DNA from: Bradyrhizobium liaoningense
Lineage (GTDB): Bacteria; Pseudomonadota; Alphaproteobacteria; Rhizobiales; Xanthobacteraceae
DNA length: 64,000 nucleotides
NCBI RefSeq assembly: GCF_018130955.1
Contig: NZ_JAFCJM010000021.1
Span: forward strand, 43,507-107,506
Direction of reading: 5' to 3'
Numbering within the stretch: position 1 is the stretch's first letter; the number at the start of each line of letters is the position of its first letter. The position numbers were made by a program, and so were the translations under genes. The notes beneath the pieces were generated by a model. The model ran no database searches. It was not told the DNA's origin and saw nothing but the letters and a program-made list of their open reading frames with translations. Positions 34,634 to 43,331 of the stretch are shown here, piece by piece.

Positions 34634-34958
34634 CGGCAGACCCCACATAGGTGGCGGCCGTCACTCTACCGCGAGTTGGACCCAATCTCCATTGAGCCGT
34701 TGCGGCGTCCGCATCCGGACAACGTCGCCGCCGCCGGCTGGCCGCGATCCCTTGCATTATGCCCGTGCGAGGCTAAAAGGCGCACTGCGCGCCGCGCAAC
34801 CGACGCCGCATCACGCAGAGGCACTTTTACTCCTTGCTGCAACAATGTTGGCGTAGACCAGCACGCGCAGCGTTCAGGCCGGCCGTTCCGGCTTGCGACC
34901 GACAATCCCGCAATTCGCAAACGCTCAAACCGTTGCACCATTCCCGGCTGGAGCAAGC
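34634..34958. other. Intergenic stretch with no gene seen
   Basis: The 325 bp between the small hypothetical gene and the membrane protein gene hold no frame with convincing codon bias on either strand. No repeat, tRNA or clear terminator was found. It must contain the promoters of both divergent genes. Confidence 0.5.
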
Positions 34959-35333
34959 ATGGTCTTTCTAAGCTTCGTCTACCGCTTCCTGACGAACTTC
35001 CTGTTCCTGGCGGTGGTCTATTTCAGCCTGAATGTCCTGGAGAAGTACGAGAACAAGGCGATTCTCGCGATCCTGGTGCTGGTCTACAGCGCGATGCGCG
35101 CGGTCTCGACGCTGCGCTCATTCTATTTCTACCAGAAGATCGAGAAGCTCGAGGCTGAAGCCCGCAGGTTGCAGGCGCCGATCAACGACGGCTCCGGCGG
35201 GACCAATGTGCGCAAGCAGGTCGTGACCGACGTCGCGAAGCTGCGGCGCGACGGCGAGCTGAAGGCCTATATGGACCTGTTCTTCATGGCGCTGATCGTG
35301 CTGCTCTGCGTCGCCAAGATCCTGACCAGGTAA
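34959..35333 (+). CDS. Small hypothetical membrane protein
   Basis: A 124-residue protein starting MVFLSFVYRFLTNFLFLAVVYF. Two hydrophobic segments near the N-terminus (about 5-22 and 33-48), a charged, coiled-coil-like middle (SFYFYQKIEKLEAEARRLQ) and a C-terminal helix (MDLFFMALIVLLCVAKIL) suggest an inner-membrane protein with a cytosolic helical loop. No family is recognised. It is convergent with the polysaccharide deacetylase gene. Confidence 0.65.
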   Translation: MVFLSFVYRFLTNFLFLAVVYFSLNVLEKYENKAILAILVLVYSAMRAVSTLRSFYFYQKIEKLEAEARRLQAPINDGSGGTNVRKQVVTDVAKLRRDGELKAYMDLFFMALIVLLCVAKILTR

Positions 35334-35346
35334 ACGACCAGCTCGA

Positions 35347-36636
35347 TCACTGCTGCCGTTTCTTCAGGCTGGCAACGCGCGTCGGCTTTGGCGTCGCGGC
35401 GTGGCGTTGCGCCGGGCGCTTCGAAGCGGCGCCGTGCGCCGGTTGCGCGCCGTGCGGGGTGGCTGCGGCGGTCTTCGCACGGGCCTTTCCCTTGCCCTTG
35501 CCGTTCTTCGGGCTCGGCGTGAGCGGGGCCGCGGCCGGCTCGGCCGACACCAGCCGTGTCGCGGTGCGCCGGGAGGAGGACGCCATCAGCACGGCCAAGG
35601 ATTTCTCGGGGATCTCGAAGATGTCGCGCCCGGGCACCGGCAAGATCGGCGCGCTCGCCTGGGCCGCGATATGGCGCGATAACGCGACCGGGCGCGGCAG
35701 CTCGGTGTTCAAATCGGCCAGCGCCGGGGCCGGAAGCATCTCGGTGCGGGCGAAGACGAAGTTCGGGACTCTTGGCCAGCGCGCGATCGGCACGGTCTCC
35801 GACGGCGGGCGCATCAGCCATTCGACGGACTCGGTCGGCGTCGCCGGTCGGTCGGCGGTCGCCGGCACCACATGCACGATGCGGTAGCCGCGCGCCTTGA
35901 GGTCCCGGATGATCTTGGGCAGCGCCGCGACGGTGCGTGCCTGGATGTCGTGCAGCAGCAAGATGCCCTTGCCCTTGGCTTCCAGCCGCTGCATCGCGAG
36001 CTGATAGACCCGGTCGGAGGAGACATGCCGCCAGTCGTCGGCAGGGAAGTCGGCGCTCCACACCTGGATGCCGCGCGAGGCGAGGTAATTTTCGACGCCT
36101 TCGGCGCGCATCAGGCCGGGAATCCGGAAGAACGGCGCCAGCGCCGACGGATCGGTCATCGCCGCCTGCGTCCACTCGATGCCGCCATTGATCTCGGCCT
36201 CGGCCTTTTCGATCGGCATCCTGTCGAATGTCAGCGGATGATTCATGCTGTGCGTGCCGACGGTGTGGCCGGCGGCCACCAGCCTGCGCACGCCGTCCGG
36301 ATTGGCCTTGGCCTGGCTGCCGATGATGAAGAAGGTCGCCTTGATGCACTCGTCGGCGAGCATCTTGAGCACTTGATAGCTGTATTTCGGCAGCGGACCG
36401 TCGTCGAAGGTCAGGACGACCTCATGGTCTCTGAGCGGCAGCGTCTCGCGGTACTGCATCGTGCCGAGGAGTGGATGCTCGCGTGGATCCACCACGAGGG
36501 TGCGGGAGGTGCCGAGCGCGCCCGGATTGCCGGGGCAGTCCGCCGCCGTTGCCGTCGCACTGGCAATCGTCGAAGCGGTCACCAGTCCGAGGCAAAGACC
36601 GATCCAGGATCGTGTCCCAACTCCACTACCGATCAT
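35347..36636 (-). CDS. Polysaccharide deacetylase family protein with basic C-terminal tail
   Basis: A 429-residue secreted protein: signal peptide IGLCLGLVTASTIASATATA, then a NodB-homology domain with the metal/catalytic motif VVLTFDDGPLPKYS (about 72-85), HSMNHPLTF (about 125-133) and the motif FRIPGLM. A long C-terminal extension (about 350-429) is rich in Lys, Arg, Ala and Pro and probably disordered. The domain removes acetyl groups from N-acetyl sugars in cell-surface polymers such as peptidoglycan or poly-N-acetylglucosamine. It is followed by a paralogue in the same orientation. Confidence 0.85.
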   Translation of the reverse strand: MIGSGVGTRSWIGLCLGLVTASTIASATATAADCPGNPGALGTSRTLVVDPREHPLLGTMQYRETLPLRDHEVVLTFDDGPLPKYSYQVLKMLADECIKATFFIIGSQAKANPDGVRRLVAAGHTVGTHSMNHPLTFDRMPIEKAEAEINGGIEWTQAAMTDPSALAPFFRIPGLMRAEGVENYLASRGIQVWSADFPADDWRHVSSDRVYQLAMQRLEAKGKGILLLHDIQARTVAALPKIIRDLKARGYRIVHVVPATADRPATPTESVEWLMRPPSETVPIARWPRVPNFVFARTEMLPAPALADLNTELPRPVALSRHIAAQASAPILPVPGRDIFEIPEKSLAVLMASSSRRTATRLVSAEPAAAPLTPSPKNGKGKGKARAKTAAATPHGAQPAHGAASKRPAQRHAATPKPTRVASLKKRQQ

Positions 36637-36817
36637 GAATCACCAAATAGCCTCGCACCCGATCCGCGTTATGTCCGAACGTTGGTCTAAAAGCGGCCCA
36701 TGGCGGTTCAGGCCCGCGGAGCCGCTATGATTGCACGGCCTAGCATGAACAGAGCCTTAATTGGCTCATTTTCGCCGCATTTTGCCGCGGCGTGACATTC
36801 CGGCATCTTTGCCGGCG

Positions 36818-37627
36818 TCAACGGCCGGCGTCGGCGTTCCGCTGCGCGTGGCCGGGCGGGACGATGTGGACGATGCGATAACCGTTCTCGCGCAGATGGC
36901 GCAGGAACGCGGGCATCATGGCGGCCGTCCGCGCCTTGGGATCGTGGAACAGGATGATGCCCTTGCCGGCGGCATTGAGGCGTTCCGTCACGAGCTTCAA
37001 CTGCTGCTCCGGGGTCATTTCCTCCCAGTCGCTCGCCCAGAGATCGGCGCCGAACACGGCGATGCCCCGTGATTGCAGCAGGTCGAGCGTCGCCGGCGTG
37101 GACTCGAAATAGGGGAAGCGGAAGAACGGTGTCGAGGGTGTCGATGTCGAGGCCCCGTTCAGCGCCATCTCGTCGGCCGCGATCCCGCGATCGATGTTGT
37201 CCCTGGCCTGCTCGAAGCCGATCTTCGACATCAACGGGTGCGACCACGAGTGATGGCCGATCGTGTGGCCCTCGCGCGCGATCCGCTTCACCATGTCGGG
37301 ATGCTCCGCCGCGCTCTGGCCGATCAAGAAGAAGGTCGCGCGCACGCATTCCTGCGCCAGCGCCGCCAGCACCTTCGCCGTGGTCGGCGGATGCGGGCCG
37401 TCGTCGAAGGTCAGCACGACCTCGTGATCGGCGAGCGGCAGTGTCTGCGGGAAGCTCTTCGTCCCGACGCGCGGAAAAGCCTTGGGATCGACTGTGAGGA
37501 CGCGCGCTGTGCCCAGCGCATCCTTGCGCGGGCAGTCGGCAGAAGCGGCGGATGTCACGCCGGCGACCGCTGCGATCATCGCGCTAGCAAGCATCAGGGG
37601 CCGGATCTGCGGACGCATCTTTGTCAT
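36818..37627 (-). CDS. Polysaccharide deacetylase family protein
   Basis: A 269-residue secreted deacetylase starting MTKMRPQIRPLMLASAMIAAV (signal peptide to about residue 30, cleavage near SAASA-DC); an upstream GTG at 37666 is possible. The NodB domain shows VVLTFDDGPHPPTTAK, HHSWSHPLMSK and the FFRFPYFEST motif. Its start (CPRKDALGTARVLTVDPKAFPRVGTK) aligns with the deacetylase at 35347 (CPGNPGALGTSRTLVVDPREHPLLGT), so the two are tandem paralogues. It lacks the basic tail of its neighbour. Confidence 0.85.
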   Translation of the reverse strand: MTKMRPQIRPLMLASAMIAAVAGVTSAASADCPRKDALGTARVLTVDPKAFPRVGTKSFPQTLPLADHEVVLTFDDGPHPPTTAKVLAALAQECVRATFFLIGQSAAEHPDMVKRIAREGHTIGHHSWSHPLMSKIGFEQARDNIDRGIAADEMALNGASTSTPSTPFFRFPYFESTPATLDLLQSRGIAVFGADLWASDWEEMTPEQQLKLVTERLNAAGKGIILFHDPKARTAAMMPAFLRHLRENGYRIVHIVPPGHAQRNADAGR

Positions 37628-37710
37628 TGCACTCGACGTTGCCTTGTGGGTATTGCCTGAACCCACAGCTCAAATGAATTGATCCAATCTGTCAAACGGC
37701 GAGGCGCGCC

Positions 37711-39132
37711 ATGGACGAGCAAATGGACGTTGCCCCCTCCGCCGAGACGTCGGTACTCGACCACGTTCCGATGCGCAATGAAGATGGCGAAATTCGTCAC
37801 GAATTCGTCGAGGAAGTTGCCCGTGCGATCGGGGCCGGCGACGCGGCGCCGCTGCGGGCCATCGTCGCCGAGTTGCACGAGGCCGATCTCGGCGATCTGA
37901 TCGCGGCGCTCGCGCCCGACGACCGCGTCCGCCTGGTCGAGCTGACCGGCCGGGATTTCGACTTCTCGGCGCTGAACGAGGTCGACGAAACCGTCCGCGA
38001 GGAGATCCTCGAGGAACTGCCGGCGGAGACGGTCGCCGAGGGTGTCCGCGAGCTCGAATCCGATGACGCCGTCGAGCTGCTCGAGACCCTCGACGAGGAG
38101 GAGCAGGAAGAGATCCTGGAAAAGCTGCCGCCATCGGAGCGCGTCGCGCTCGAGCGCAGCCTGCTTTATCCGGAAAACTCCGCCGGCCGGCGGATGCAAA
38201 CCGAGTTCATCGCGGTGCCCCAGGATTTCACCGTGGGTCAGGCGATCGACTACATGCGCGACACGCCCGATCTGCCCGACCGCTTCTACGAGATCTACGT
38301 CGTGGACAAGGACCGGCACTGGCTCGGCGCGGTCCCGCTCGACGTGCTCCTGCGCGCGCGCCGGCCGGTGCCGCTCACCGACCTCACCGACGAGGATCGC
38401 CGCCGCGTCTCCGTCCTGGAGGACCAGGAAGAGGTGGCGCGCATGTTCGGCAAGTACAATCTGGTGGCTGCGCCCGTGCTCGACACCCAGGACCGGCTGG
38501 TCGGCGTGATCACGGTCGACGACGTCGTCGACGTCATCGAGGAAGAGGCCGCCGAGGACTTGAAGGCGCTCGGCGGCGTCACCAGCGACGAAGAGCTTTC
38601 CGACACCGTGCTGACGATCGCGCGCGGCCGCTTCAACTGGCTCTTGGTCAACCTTGCGACCGCGTTCCTTGCGTCCTCCGTGCTGGGCCTGTTCGAGGGC
38701 CAGCTCGAGAAGATGGTGGCGCTCGCCGTGCTCGCGCCAATCGTCGCGAGCCAGGGCGGCAACGCTGCGACCCAGACAATGACGGTGGCGGTGCGGGCGC
38801 TGGCGACGCGCGAGCTCGGCGCCAGCAATGCCTGGCGCGTGGTGATCCGCGAGGGGCTGGTCGGTCTCGTCAACGGCCTCGCCTTTGCCGTGATCACGGG
38901 CATTGCGGCGGTGGCCTGGTTCAAGATCCCCGGGCTCGGGATGGTGATCGGGCTCGCGATCATCGTGAATCTCGTTGCCGGCGCGCTCGGCGGCATCTTG
39001 ATCCCGATGGGGCTGGAGCGGGTGAGGGCGGATCCGGCCGTGGCCTCCGGCACCTTCGTCACGACGGTCACCGACGTCGTCGGCTTCTTCTCCTTCCTCG
39101 GCATCGCCACGCTGTGGTTCGGCTTGAAGTAG
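37711..39132 (+). CDS. mgtE: Magnesium transporter MgtE
   Basis: A 473-residue MgtE. The acidic N-terminal domain (about 30-135, with DLGDLIAALAPDDR and LEELPAETVAE) is followed by two CBS domains (about 150-290; IVDKDRHWLGAVPL-like and VGVITVDDVVDVIEEE), then the channel domain with five helices and the signature ASQGGNAATQTMTV that forms the pore. It imports Mg2+ and closes when cytosolic Mg2+ binds the N and CBS domains. Monocistronic. Confidence 0.93.
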   Translation: MDEQMDVAPSAETSVLDHVPMRNEDGEIRHEFVEEVARAIGAGDAAPLRAIVAELHEADLGDLIAALAPDDRVRLVELTGRDFDFSALNEVDETVREEILEELPAETVAEGVRELESDDAVELLETLDEEEQEEILEKLPPSERVALERSLLYPENSAGRRMQTEFIAVPQDFTVGQAIDYMRDTPDLPDRFYEIYVVDKDRHWLGAVPLDVLLRARRPVPLTDLTDEDRRRVSVLEDQEEVARMFGKYNLVAAPVLDTQDRLVGVITVDDVVDVIEEEAAEDLKALGGVTSDEELSDTVLTIARGRFNWLLVNLATAFLASSVLGLFEGQLEKMVALAVLAPIVASQGGNAATQTMTVAVRALATRELGASNAWRVVIREGLVGLVNGLAFAVITGIAAVAWFKIPGLGMVIGLAIIVNLVAGALGGILIPMGLERVRADPAVASGTFVTTVTDVVGFFSFLGIATLWFGLK

Positions 39133-39162
39133 GCTACGACCTTCCGTCTCCACAAACTCAAC

Positions 39163-39284
39163 CGTCATCCTGAGGTGCGCGCCCTTGCGCGCCTCGAAGG
39201 ATGGGCCGCGAGTGCCCGTGGCCCATCCTTCGAGGTTCACCTTGCGATGCCAGCGCATCGCAAGGCTCGCACCTCAGGATGACG
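39163..39284. repeat. Palindromic intergenic repeat
   Basis: The ends CGTCATCCTGAGGTGCG and CGCACCTCAGGATGACG are perfect complements, with inner complementary parts CTCGAAGGATGGGCC / GGCCCATCCTTCGAG and CTTGCGATGC / GCATCGCAAG. The whole 122 bp can fold into a branched hairpin. It follows mgtE by 30 bp. The element type is familiar from Bradyrhizobium-like genomes. Confidence 0.75.
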
Positions 39285-39381
39285 CCGGAGTGTGTGGTAG
39301 GCACTGGAGACCGGATGGAGCGCAGCGTAATCCAGCCGCGCCAGCCTATCGTTAATCCGAACTTAAGCGACCTGACGCATC

Positions 39382-39693
39382 ATGCCCGCGCACTTGGGGA
39401 TGAACATGCGGCTACGGCTGAAAGCGGACGGACGGATCGTGGAGCTGCGGGACGGTCAGGAATTTCCGCTTCCTGCCGCCGCCTCCGGTGAAGGCGGCTC
39501 GCTCGAAGTGCGCGACCTGCGTCGCCGCGCCTGTCTCACCCAGATGGAGTTCGCGGCAAAGCTCGGCGTGCCCGTCGAGACCATCCGCAATTGGGAGCAG
39601 GGCAAGCGCGCGCCGCGCGGACCCGCCCGGGCGCTTCTCGCAGTCATCGCGCATGCGCCCGATACGGTGTTTCAGGCGCTCGCCAAGGGCTGA
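39382..39693 (+). CDS. Small helix-turn-helix (XRE-like) regulator
   Basis: A 103-residue protein; the helix-turn-helix is LTQMEFAAKLGVPVETIRNWEQGKR (about 53-77), which matches the antitoxin/HigA-like XRE group. The N-terminal half (RLRLKADGRIVELRDGQEFPLP) is a small beta region similar to DUF-type antitoxin leaders. A start at 39406 (MRLRLK) has a better GGGGA ribosome-binding site and would shorten it by 8 residues. No toxin gene of usual size lies directly upstream or downstream, so an antitoxin role is not supported. Confidence 0.75.
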   Translation: MPAHLGMNMRLRLKADGRIVELRDGQEFPLPAAASGEGGSLEVRDLRRRACLTQMEFAAKLGVPVETIRNWEQGKRAPRGPARALLAVIAHAPDTVFQALAKG

Positions 39694-39809
39694 TCAAGGC
39701 CCGATTAAGGGCTTGCCGTGAATCCCTCTCCGGTTGCGGCCGCCTCGGTTGGCAGCTCCATTGGCCCGGTCCATAATGCGACGGGGCCAGCGAAGGCGAG
39801 GGATTCCTC

Positions 39810-40628
39810 ATGCTGTTCGTCGAAGCCAATGGTGCAAAAATCCCGGCGATCGGGCTCGGAACCTGGGAGCTGAGCGGCCGGACCTGCGCGCGCGTGGTCG
39901 AGCAGGCGCTGCGGCTCGGCTACCGCCACATCGATACCGCGCAGGTCTATGAGAACGAGCGCGAGGTCGGCGACGGCGTGCGCGCCTCCGGCGTGCGGCG
40001 CGACGATATCTTCCTCACCACGAAAATCTGGACCAACCACTTTGCGCCGAACGATCTGGAGCGCTCGGTCAAGGAGAGCCTGGTCCGGCTGCGGCTTCCC
40101 GCGGTCGATTTGTTGCTGCTGCACTGGCCCAATCCGCATGTGCCGCTCGCGGAGACGCTGGGCGCGCTGGCGCATGCGAAGAAGATGGGCCTGACGCGGC
40201 ATATCGGCGTCTCCAATTTCACGGTGGCGCTGATCGAGGAGGCGGTTGCGCTGTGTCCGGAGCCGCTGGCCTGCAACCAGGTCGAGTATCATCCCTATCT
40301 CGACCAGGCGAAGGTGAGGGCGGGCTGCGACAGCCATGGGCTTGCGCTGGTCGCCTACAGCCCGATCGCGAAGGGGCGCATCAAGACGGACCAGACGCTG
40401 GCGCAGATCGGGCGCACCCATCGCAAAACGCCGGCGCAGATCTGCCTGCGCTGGCTGGTGCAGCAGAACGTCTCGGCCATCCCGCGCACCTCGCGCATCG
40501 AACGGCTCTCGGAGAACATCGAAATCTTCGATTTCGAGCTGTCGGAGGACGAGATGCAGCAGATCTTTGCACTCGCCAACCCGAAGGGGCGGCTGACCGA
40601 TTTCGGCTTCGCGCCGAAATGGGATTGA
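39810..40628 (+). CDS. Aldo/keto reductase
   Basis: A 272-residue AKR barrel. The catalytic tetrad is visible: D42 and Y47 in GYRHIDTAQVYENE, K72 in FLTTKIW and H105 in LLLLHWPNP. NADPH-binding residues are in IPRTSRIERLSENIE. It resembles 2,5-diketo-D-gluconate reductase and plant-type aldehyde reductases, which reduce small aldehydes and ketones. It has a GAGGGATTCCTC region upstream of the start. It is not near the idonate cluster, so a link is only possible in principle. Confidence 0.88.
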   Translation: MLFVEANGAKIPAIGLGTWELSGRTCARVVEQALRLGYRHIDTAQVYENEREVGDGVRASGVRRDDIFLTTKIWTNHFAPNDLERSVKESLVRLRLPAVDLLLLHWPNPHVPLAETLGALAHAKKMGLTRHIGVSNFTVALIEEAVALCPEPLACNQVEYHPYLDQAKVRAGCDSHGLALVAYSPIAKGRIKTDQTLAQIGRTHRKTPAQICLRWLVQQNVSAIPRTSRIERLSENIEIFDFELSEDEMQQIFALANPKGRLTDFGFAPKWD

Positions 40629-40677
40629 GGGCCCGATCCGGTATGCTAGGACCAGAGCGGCAACCGAATATCTGGCG

Positions 40678-41589
40678 ATGGAACCGCGGCGCATCATACG
40701 GACGGACATTGCGGCATCAGCGATCGCGCATCTGACGCTGGTGGGGCTGATCATCCTGATCAGCGAGGTCCATCCGTTTCACGCCGCGCCTACCGAGACG
40801 GTTACGGTCGACATCGTCACACCCGAGCAGTTGAAGGAGGAGGTGGCCAAGGAGGAGGCGAAGGAACAGGTCAAGGAGAAGGCGCCGGAGCCGCCCCTCG
40901 ACCTGAAACTGCCCAAGCTCGATCTCGCCGACAAGGCGGAGGCGGCCGCGCAGCCGGCCAAGCCGTCGGCGCCGGCACCAACGCCATCACCCATGCCGAA
41001 GGCGTCACCCGAACCGCAGCGACAACAACCGCAGCCGGCATCGGCGCCAAAACAGCGCGAGGCCAACGCTCAGCCGCAAGCGCAAGCGAGGCCGCTGCCC
41101 GCGCAGCAACCGCCGCCGCAAGCTGCGGCCCCGGCCTATATTCCGCCGGAGCCCGACGTCACCCTCAAATACGGCGTGATGCTGGGGCTGCCTCCGGAGC
41201 TGCCGGCCGCGCCGAAGGACGCGACCAAGGACGCGTCGAAGGACGATGGTGGCGCTGCCCAGGACTCGGGCGCAGCCAAGCTTGCGCCCGAAATCGTCGC
41301 GGAGTTTCGCCGCCACCTGCGAAGCTGCACCAAACTGCCGGCCGAAGTGGCGCCGACCGACAAGGTGCACATCAAGCTGCGCACGGTGATGGCCACCGAC
41401 GGCACACTGGCGCGTGAGCCGATCCTGGTCGAGGCCAGCGCATCGCCGGCGAAGGGCCTGGCCATGCTGCAGTCAGCCAAGAGCGCGCTCCTGGCTTGCC
41501 AACCCTACAAGATGCTGCCGGCGGACAAGTATGAGGAATGGAAGGTGCTCGACCTCACCTTCACGCCGAAGGATTTCGGTGCGTCGTAG
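40678..41589 (+). CDS. TolA/TonB-like envelope protein
   Basis: A 303-residue protein with one N-terminal membrane helix (SAIAHLTLVGLIILISE, about 14-31), then an acidic/basic and Pro-Ala-Gln-rich linker (about 55-160) and a C-terminal globular part (about 200-303) with LAPEIVAEFRRHLRSCTKLP and LRTVMATDGTLAREP. This layout, an anchor, a spanning linker and a small beta domain, is that of TolA/TonB energy-coupling proteins. It is 49 bp after the aldo/keto reductase gene. No exbB/exbD or tolQ/tolR genes are nearby. Confidence 0.7.
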   Translation: MEPRRIIRTDIAASAIAHLTLVGLIILISEVHPFHAAPTETVTVDIVTPEQLKEEVAKEEAKEQVKEKAPEPPLDLKLPKLDLADKAEAAAQPAKPSAPAPTPSPMPKASPEPQRQQPQPASAPKQREANAQPQAQARPLPAQQPPPQAAAPAYIPPEPDVTLKYGVMLGLPPELPAAPKDATKDASKDDGGAAQDSGAAKLAPEIVAEFRRHLRSCTKLPAEVAPTDKVHIKLRTVMATDGTLAREPILVEASASPAKGLAMLQSAKSALLACQPYKMLPADKYEEWKVLDLTFTPKDFGAS

Positions 41590-41821
41590 AGTTGCTGTTC
41601 GGGCTGGCTTCGGAGGGCAAGTGGAAGTTGTCCCGCTGCTGTCATCGAAGGGTTACGACCGAATTCGGACGTGTGGCATCGCAGGCACACGGGGAACATA
41701 ATCAACGGAATCGACCAGTGGGACATTGACCCCAAAATCCCCGCACTGTTGGCTTCAATGACATTTCTATTTCAGCTCGGGAATGCGACGAGGACGATGC
41801 ACTGATCCTTGGAGGCGATTC

Positions 41822-42817
41822 ATGAAGCGCCGCGACTTCTTGTTTGTCACCGCGATGTTCGCGCCGGCCATGCGAAATGCCTCAGCGCAGCAGCCCGCCA
41901 CGAAGAAGCGTCTTGCGGTCATTAGCTCTGCGAAAGTCGAAGACATGAGGATCGGACGCGAGCCAAATTCGACAACGTTCCTGGAAGAACTGCAGCGCCT
42001 CGGCTACGTCGAAGGTGGAAATCTCGTTGTCGACCGGTGGCAACTTCAGCCGGGACGTCTCGAAGAGATTGCACGCGAGGTGGTTGACACAAAACCCGAT
42101 GTGATTGCCTGCCAGGGAACGCCGATGACTCTTCGCCTCAAAGCGGCGACGACGACTATCCCCATCGTTGCGGCAACGGGCGACCCAATTCGGTTCGGGC
42201 TGGTTTCGAATCTCGCCCGTCCCGGCGGCAATGTCACGGGTGTGAGCGTGGACGCCGGAGTCGAAGTCTGGGCCAAGCGCCTTGAATTGCTTTCCAGCGC
42301 TGTTCCCAAAATGCACAATGTCGTTTTCGTGTCATCGGAAGGAGCTTGGACGGGCGCAGGTGGCCAAGCGGTGCGCGACGCGGCACAAAGGATGGGGATT
42401 TCCCTGGTGCTGGGTGCCGTCAGCAGCCCATATGGCGAAGCTGAATTCCGGAGCACATTCTCGTCGCTCCAGCGAGGTCAACTGGACGGATTGATCCTTT
42501 CGGATGAGGGGCAGGTGCATCTTCCTAAAAAGCCCCTCCTGGTTCAGCTGATCCAGCAGATGCGACTTCCCGCCATTTACCCATACCGTGATTTTGCGGA
42601 AGCAGGCGGACTGATGACCTATAGCTCCGACCTCAAGTCTGTCATTCACAGGCAGGCAGCGCAGATCGTCGAAATATTTCGAGGAGCCAATCCGGGCGAC
42701 ATCCCGTACTCTCAAGCAGTGCGGTTTGAACTTGTTGTTAATCTAAAGACGGCCAAGGAGCTGGGAATTGAGATGCCCGCCGGGCTGGTTGCCGCCGCGA
42801 CTGCGTTTATTGAGTAG
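41822..42817 (+). CDS. ABC transporter substrate-binding protein (ABC_sub_bind family)
   Basis: A 331-residue secreted protein starting MKRRDFLFVTAMFAPAM; the RR-x-F-L start is a twin-arginine-like signal with cleavage near ASA-QQ. The body matches the ABC_sub_bind family: FLEELQRLGYVEGGNLVV, TTIPIVAATGDPIRFGLVSNLARPGGNVTGVS and YSSDLKSVIHRQAAQIVEIFRGANPGDIPYSQ. A GGAGGCGATTC site precedes the start. In rhizobia such proteins are numerous and often lack adjacent permease genes, as here. Ligand unknown. Confidence 0.85.
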   Translation: MKRRDFLFVTAMFAPAMRNASAQQPATKKRLAVISSAKVEDMRIGREPNSTTFLEELQRLGYVEGGNLVVDRWQLQPGRLEEIAREVVDTKPDVIACQGTPMTLRLKAATTTIPIVAATGDPIRFGLVSNLARPGGNVTGVSVDAGVEVWAKRLELLSSAVPKMHNVVFVSSEGAWTGAGGQAVRDAAQRMGISLVLGAVSSPYGEAEFRSTFSSLQRGQLDGLILSDEGQVHLPKKPLLVQLIQQMRLPAIYPYRDFAEAGGLMTYSSDLKSVIHRQAAQIVEIFRGANPGDIPYSQAVRFELVVNLKTAKELGIEMPAGLVAAATAFIE

Positions 42818-42919
42818 CACACTCGGGTGCATTTCCGCTTTTGGCCGAGGCCGACATGAGGCCATATCGGCTTCAACATCGCCTTGTGAGGGCAAAGCGG
42901 ACACGACGCGGACACGGAA

Positions 42920-43081
42920 TCAAATGTCAGCACCTTTATTTTGATCATCACGCTCTTCTGTGCCCTGCAATTCCCTTTGCGCTCGCTGCCAGAACTCGTC
43001 TTCGCGTCCTTCAGGTTTGCCCGCCTGCTCCCACAGTTCGAACGCGCGTTTCCGTATCTGCTCTTCTGTTGGGTGGGCCAT
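42920..43081 (-). CDS. DUF2934 small protein
   Basis: A 53-residue open frame on the minus strand starting MAHPTEEQIRKRAFELWE and continuing QAGKPEGREDEFWQRAQREL, then a charged end. The I-x-x-R-A-(Y/F)-x-L-W-E-x-x-G-x-P-x-G-R block followed by W-x-x-A is diagnostic for DUF2934, a short family common in rhizobia and of unknown function. Length and start agree with the family. It is convergent with the substrate-binding protein gene and divergent from the Crp/Fnr gene. Confidence 0.85.
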   Translation of the reverse strand: MAHPTEEQIRKRAFELWEQAGKPEGREDEFWQRAQRELQGTEERDDQNKGADI

Positions 43082-43221
43082 GATGAATTCTCCCAGAGCG
43101 CGGAAATCCAGCTTTGAACAGGAGGCCCAAAAAGAGCGGACCGCCGGGTCAATTTTTACCTGTGGCTTAAAGAGTCAATTCGGGCCTGGGAGAGTCGTTC
43201 GCCCAAGACAAGAAATTAGGA

Positions 43222-43263
43222 ACGGATCGACCTTGTCCGATTTGTCCGTTCATAACGATCCGT
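43222..43263. promoter_or_regulatory. Inverted repeat upstream of the Crp/Fnr gene
   Basis: ACGGATCG and CGATCCGT are perfect complements separated by 26 bp, ending 68 bp before the Crp/Fnr start. Two short repeats TTGTCCG lie between them. It could be a regulatory site or a weak hairpin; no match to the FNR/FixK consensus was seen. Confidence 0.3.
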
Positions 43264-43331
43264 AGCGACGCCCTCGGAGCGTTGTTTTTGCCCCTGCGGA
43301 CCGGCCCGGCCGATCGGGCGATAGGTGCGCA

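Noticed and set aside
39382..39693. HTH protein as an antitoxin of a toxin-antitoxin pair
   Set aside because: No toxin-size gene lies directly before or after it; the following gene is a complete aldo/keto reductase.
43200..43331. EcfG-type (GGAAC ... CGTT) stress promoter before the Crp/Fnr gene
   Set aside because: The two elements are 23 bp apart instead of the usual 16-17 bp.
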